From Acidimicrobiaceae bacterium (GTDB lineage Bacteria > Actinomycetota > Acidimicrobiia > Acidimicrobiales > MedAcidi-G1): a DNA stretch of 35,366 nt. The notes under the pieces were generated by a model. That model did no database searches and was not told where the DNA came from. It was given only the letters and a program-made list of their open reading frames with translations. This document shows, one piece after another, positions 31,987 to 35,366 of the stretch (the stretch's first letter is position 1; every line of letters starts with the position of its first letter). The stretch covers positions 1 through 35,366 of the forward strand of contig NZBE01000021.1 of NCBI GenBank assembly GCA_002687745.1, written 5' to 3'. Both the position numbers and the translations under genes were made by a program.

Positions 31987-32391
31987 GTGAAGATCGGGGA
32001 ATTGGCAGATCTTGCCGGCGTGACGACAAAGACCGTTCGCTACTACGAGTCGATCGGCCTGATCGCCGAACCGGAACGCACACAGTCCGGCTACAGGGAC
32101 TACGGCGTCGAAGTCGTAGAGCGTCTGAGGTTTGTGCGCGATGCGCAGGCAACTGGGCTGACCCTCGCCGAGATCTCGTCGGTCCTTGAGTTGAAGGACA
32201 CGGGCTCGACATCATGCAGCCACACGGTGGCTCTGCTGGAGCGCCATATGACGGACCTGGATGAGCAGATTCTCCGGCTCCAACAGGCCCGGGAGGACCT
32301 GTCGGCGTTGGCCGGTCGTGCTGCATCCCTGGACCCCTCGTCGTGCACTGATCCCAACCGTTGCCAGGTGATCACCTCCTCGTCGGCCTGA
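31987..32391 (+). CDS. MerR-family metal-responsive regulator (probably copper)
   Basis: The 134-aa protein has an N-terminal winged HTH (KIGELADLAGVTTKTVRYYE, 2-21), then the wing and YRDYG, a long dimer coiled coil (about 80-115), and metal-site candidates: Cys77 and His79 (TSCSH) and the C-terminal C120-x5-C126 (SSCTDPNRC). CueR-type copper sensors use two C-terminal cysteines, C-x7-C in E. coli; the spacing here is shorter, so the metal is inferred from the neighbour copA. GTG 31987 is chosen because of the TACGGT -10; another GTG at 31981 is possible. It probably controls itself and copA through shared operators. Confidence 0.88.
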   Translation: MKIGELADLAGVTTKTVRYYESIGLIAEPERTQSGYRDYGVEVVERLRFVRDAQATGLTLAEISSVLELKDTGSTSCSHTVALLERHMTDLDEQILRLQQAREDLSALAGRAASLDPSSCTDPNRCQVITSSSA

Positions 32392-32422
32392 TCGGGTGCT
32401 CTGCGGGACCCCTGTCCGGACC

Positions 32423-32454
32423 TTGACATTCCAGTTGACTGGAAGGTTTAGAAT
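32423..32454 (+). promoter_or_regulatory. copA promoter with CueR-type overlong spacer and operator
   Basis: TTGACA (32423-32428) and TAGAAT (32449-32454) are separated by 20 bp, longer than the 17-bp optimum, with TTCC-N8-GGAAG centred in the spacer (32429-32445). MerR-family activators untwist such promoters. The text closely resembles the CueR sites of copper ATPase genes in other bacteria. ATG 32461 follows 6 nt later, so the mRNA is probably leaderless. Confidence 0.75.
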
Positions 32455-32460
32455 GGACGC

Positions 32461-34674
32461 ATGACTACCGAGACGGTTGACCATCAGCTGGAAGAACCAT
32501 CACAGCCAGCCCGTGCCGACCTGGCGATCGAGGGGATGACATGTGCGGCATGTGCCGGCAGGATCCAGCGTGCACTCGGAAAGCTGAATGGCGTCGACGA
32601 GGCACAGGTCAACTTCGCGACCGGTAGGGCGACCGTGCTGCACGGTGCCGGAGTGGGCGACACCGAGTTCCGGTCAACCATCGAGGGTCTTGGCTACGGG
32701 GTTGTCGACACCGACAGCCCGGACGATTCCGAGGAGCAGCGTGCAGCCGACCTGTTGCGCCGCTTCATCGTGGCTGCAGTGCTGGCCGTACCCGTGGTAC
32801 TCCTGTCCATGGTGCCGCCGCTGCAGTTCGGAGGTTGGGTGTGGCTGGTGGCGGTCCTGGCAACACCGGTCGTGTTCTGGTCCGGGTGGACCTTCCACCG
32901 GGCGGCATGGATGAACCTGAGACACGGTGCAACCACGATGGACACCCTCGTTTCCATGGGAACCCTGTCAGCGTGGTTGTGGTCGACGGTCGTCCTCGTC
33001 GGCAGAGTCGAAGGTGGGCACGTCTACTACGAGACCGGCATGGTGATCGTGGCACTCATCCTGTTGGGGAAGTGGTTCGAGGTCCGCGCAAAGCGGCGGT
33101 CAGGCGACGCCATCCGCGCCCTGGCCGACCTTGGAGCCCGCACGGCACGGCTTGAGGACGGAACCGAGGTGGCCCTCGCCGACCTGGTGGTCGGCATGCG
33201 TTTCGTGGTCCGGCCGGGTGAGAAGATCGCGACGGACGGGGTGGTGGTCGACGGTCAGTCAGCGGTCGATGCGTCAATGGTCACAGGCGAACCCGTCCCC
33301 GTTGACGTCGCCATCGGCGACGAGGTCATTGGTGCCACGATCAACACCAACGGCTCCCTGGTCGTGGAGGCCACGCGGGTGGGTGCAGGCACCGTGCTGG
33401 CCCAGATCATCAGGCTCGTCGATGAGGCCCAGGGAAGCAGGGCCGAGGTGCAGCACCTCGCAGACCGCGTATCAGCCGTGTTCGTTCCATTCGCCATTGC
33501 AACGGCGGTGGCAACGCTCGGAGTCTGGTTCCTGATGGGGAACTCGGCCGACGCGGCCTTCACTGCAGCGGTAGCAGTCCTGATCATCGCCTGTCCCTGC
33601 GCACTGGGACTCGCCACCCCCATGGGGATCATGGTCGGGACGGGCAGGGGTGCCCAACTGGGCGTGATCATCAAAGGTGGAGAGGTCCTCGAGGACACTC
33701 GGACAGTCAACGTCGTCGTTGTCGACAAGACCGGCACGCTCACCGAGGGACGCATGGAGCTGACCGAGGTTCAAGCCCCCGAGGGTGAAGCCGACGAGAT
33801 CCTCAGGCTGGCGGCCTCCCTCGAGGCCCGCTCCGAGCACCCGATCGCACAGGCCGTAAGCAGCGCCGTGAAGGACCACGGAAACGTCGCCGGCTTCTCC
33901 AACACCCCCGGAGTAGGAGTAACCGGAACGGTCGACGGCACCGAGGTCCGGGTGGGCCGGCGCCGGATGTTCGACACCGTCCCCGCCCGGGTCGAGGACC
34001 TGGCCGTCACAGCCGAGGCGACCGGTGCCACCGTCGTCTTCGCCGGAAGGGGACCCCGGGCCGAGGCGATCCTCGTGGTTTCTGACCGGCTCAAGGAGAC
34101 CTCCGTTGCCGCCGTTGCCGCCTTCCACGACCAGGGCCTCAGCGTGACCCTGCTGACAGGCGACAACCTGCGGACAGCCGAGTTCGTGGGAGCAGCCGTA
34201 GGAGCCGATCACGTGATCGCCGAGGTGATGCCCGACGACAAGGCGGCCGAGGTGCGACGACTGCAGGCCGAGGGTCACAGGGTGGCGATGGTCGGTGACG
34301 GCATCAACGATGCACCCGCGCTGGCTCAGGCGGACCTCGGCATAGCCGTGGGTACCGGAACAGATGTGGCGATGGAGGCCTCGGACCTGACCATCGTCAC
34401 CGGTGACCTGAGGGCCGTAGCCGACGCGATCGCACTGTCACGTCGAACGCTCGGCACCATCAAGGGAAACCTCTTCTGGGCCTTCGCCTACAACGCCGCA
34501 GCCATTCCACTGGCCGCCAGCGGCATCCTGAACCCGATGATCGCCGCCGGGGCAATGGGCGTGTCGTCGCTGTTCGTGGTCACCAACAGCCTCCGCCTCA
34601 TGCGCTTTGCGGGCTACCGCGGACCTGCGCAGAGTCGATCCACAACACCTACACAGGAAACGGTGACCACATGA
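32461..34674 (+). CDS. copA: Copper-exporting P1B-type ATPase
   Basis: The 737-aa pump exports Cu+ from the cytosol. One N-terminal HMA domain (GMTCAAC, Cys28 and Cys31), four spans (about 99-200), the actuator region (VTGEPVPVD), the ion-site motif C378-P-C380 ([13 protein letters not shown]), the phosphorylation motif DKTGTLTEG (Asp422), the nucleotide HP dipeptide (SEHPIAQ, His460-Pro461), the hinge GDGINDAP (Asp613) and two final spans with a C-terminal [15 protein letters not shown] with Asn/Tyr in span 7 points to Cu+ rather than Cd/Zn. It is transcribed from the MerR-controlled promoter and overlaps a CopZ-like gene by 4 nt. Confidence 0.96.
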   Translation: MTTETVDHQLEEPSQPARADLAIEGMTCAACAGRIQRALGKLNGVDEAQVNFATGRATVLHGAGVGDTEFRSTIEGLGYGVVDTDSPDDSEEQRAADLLRRFIVAAVLAVPVVLLSMVPPLQFGGWVWLVAVLATPVVFWSGWTFHRAAWMNLRHGATTMDTLVSMGTLSAWLWSTVVLVGRVEGGHVYYETGMVIVALILLGKWFEVRAKRRSGDAIRALADLGARTARLEDGTEVALADLVVGMRFVVRPGEKIATDGVVVDGQSAVDASMVTGEPVPVDVAIGDEVIGATINTNGSLVVEATRVGAGTVLAQIIRLVDEAQGSRAEVQHLADRVSAVFVPFAIATAVATLGVWFLMGNSADAAFTAAVAVLIIACPCALGLATPMGIMVGTGRGAQLGVIIKGGEVLEDTRTVNVVVVDKTGTLTEGRMELTEVQAPEGEADEILRLAASLEARSEHPIAQAVSSAVKDHGNVAGFSNTPGVGVTGTVDGTEVRVGRRRMFDTVPARVEDLAVTAEATGATVVFAGRGPRAEAILVVSDRLKETSVAAVAAFHDQGLSVTLLTGDNLRTAEFVGAAVGADHVIAEVMPDDKAAEVRRLQAEGHRVAMVGDGINDAPALAQADLGIAVGTGTDVAMEASDLTIVTGDLRAVADAIALSRRTLGTIKGNLFWAFAYNAAAIPLAASGILNPMIAAGAMGVSSLFVVTNSLRLMRFAGYRGPAQSRSTTPTQETVTT

Positions 34675-34868
34675 CAACGACCCGCGTCTACTCGGTTCCA
34701 GACATGAGCTGCGACCACTGCGTCGAGGCCATAACGGGTCAGGTGACCCCTGTTGATGGCGTTACCGACCTGGCAGTCGACCTCGACGCAAAGACCGTCA
34801 CCGTCACCGGTGGCGACGATGCCGCAGTGGTTGCAGCGATCGACGAGGCCGGCTTCGACATCGCCTGA
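34671..34868 (+). CDS. copZ: CopZ-like copper chaperone (HMA domain)
   Basis: The 65-aa protein is a single heavy-metal-associated domain with MSCDHC (Cys14 and Cys17), the ferredoxin-like strand pattern [15 protein letters not shown] and [10 protein letters not shown] at the end. It is expected to carry Cu+ to the CopA pump. The ATG overlaps the copA stop (ATGA at 34671-34674), so the two are co-translated. Confidence 0.95.
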   Translation: MTTTRVYSVPDMSCDHCVEAITGQVTPVDGVTDLAVDLDAKTVTVTGGDDAAVVAAIDEAGFDIA

Positions 34869-34902
34869 GGGCGTTCTCGAAATGTCAACCGGCCAGAAAC
34901 CG

Positions 34903-35366
34903 TCAGGCGTCGTGCACCTGGACGCGGACCCTCTTGAACCCCTTGCCCTTTGACTCAGTCTTGACGACCTCAATGCGGCCCACCTGAGCTGTCGACGAGA
35001 CATGGGTCCCACCGTCTGCCTGACGGTCAAGCCCGACAATGTCGACGACGCGGATCTCGGTTACCGACTCGGGAATCAGGTTCACCTTCGTCCGGATCAG
35101 GTCACTGTCGAGGACAGCTTCGTCCCTTGAGATGAACGACACCTCGATAGGGCGGTCGGCCGCCAACTCGGTGTTGCACAACTCACTGACGCGTTCCTTG
35201 AAGTCCGCCGGAAGTTCGGTCAATTCGAAGTCCATTCGGGCCTGAAGCGGCTGCATGTTTCCACCGGTAACCGGACGGTGCCACTCACGCCAGATCACGC
35301 CACAGAGGACGTGCATGGCCGTGTGTGTCCTCATCAACTGACGCCGCCGCTCGTCATCCACCTCGC
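34903..35366 (-). CDS. AlaX-type alanyl-tRNA editing protein, 5' end off the window
   Basis: The visible C-terminal part holds the zinc motif HxxxH (RTHTAMH, residues 13 and 17 counting from an internal GTG at 35361) and a second site ADGGTH. These proteins hydrolyse mischarged Ser- or Gly-tRNA(Ala). In many family members the second site is C-x3-H; here the Cys position is Asp. The frame is open to the window edge (GAG then GTG), and the GEVDDERR context matches the middle of longer AlaX proteins, so the true start is beyond 35366. It is convergent with copZ. Confidence 0.9.
   Translation of the reverse strand, partial: EVDDERRRQLMRTHTAMHVLCGVIWREWHRPVTGGNMQPLQARMDFELTELPADFKERVSELCNTELAADRPIEVSFISRDEAVLDSDLIRTKVNLIPESVTEIRVVDIVGLDRQADGGTHVSSTAQVGRIEVVKTESKGKGFKRVRVQVHDA

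Noticed and set aside
1-35366. Prophage, insertion sequence or integrative island
   Set aside because: No transposase, integrase or phage structural gene, no terminal repeats flanking a block, and base composition looks even across the window.

Overview
The window is a GC-rich (roughly 65%) stretch of actinobacterial chromosome. A WhiB regulator, a GlnR-type orphan OmpR regulator beside glutamine synthetase, a DUF4244/Flp-like Tad pilus cluster with an HAD phosphatase, the topA-MFS-tmk-holB order and a leaderless-promoter architecture all fit Actinomycetota. The gene content suggests class Acidimicrobiia or a relative; that class assignment is an inference. I see no prophage, insertion sequence, CRISPR array or other foreign island. 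Gene density is high, with many GTG starts and GTGA/ATGA stop-start overlaps.

Layout. 1-365: inverted repeats of unknown meaning and tRNA-Pro(CGG). 366-2900: an atypical single-domain receiver, an anti-sigma-factor antagonist, an NfeD-family membrane protein and WhiB. 2911-5962 (minus): selB and selA, the selenocysteine elongation factor and synthase; the matching tRNA-Sec (selC) lies about 12 kb away at 18073-18168. 6051-8199: FxsA, the Mrp/ApbC iron-sulfur ATPase and an A-type Fe-S carrier. 8229-10738: a divergent pair, a thioredoxin-like lipoprotein and an unusual fusion of a [2Fe-2S] domain with a compressed molybdenum-hydroxylase-like part. 10990-14248: a nitrogen cluster, GlnR-like regulator, GSI and GSII, with a candidate GlnR box between the two divergent synthetases. 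14398-18344: a Gly/Met/His-rich membrane protein with 24-bp tandem repeats, nadE, a primary-like sigma factor, tRNA-Sec and a tiny ORF. 18361-23232: HAD phosphatase and a Tad pilus operon (tadZ, A, B, C, flp-like, tadE). 23311-25560: STAS and RsbW-like partner-switch pair and nhaA. 25613-31934: topA, MFS transporter, tmk, holB. 31987-34868: copper module (MerR regulator, CopA, CopZ-like). 34903-35366: the 3' part of an AlaX editing protein running off the right edge.

Most striking observations. (1) The topoisomerase I gene carries an in-frame insertion of about 165 residues that reads as a complete 2B subdomain of a UvrD/PcrA/Rep helicase, placed between two C-terminal repeats of TopA. (2) At ten first-in-operon genes a TANNNT -10 hexamer lies exactly 6-7 nt before the start codon, and the same spacing places the start of the tRNA-Sec transcript at its mature 5' end; this points to pervasive leaderless transcription and decides several start codons. 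(3) The [2Fe-2S]/molybdenum-hydroxylase fusion keeps the GGAFGGK motif but has lost most of the large subunit and the usual catalytic Glu region. (4) A four-half-site, 11-bp-phased GlnR-like box sits between the two glutamine synthetase genes.
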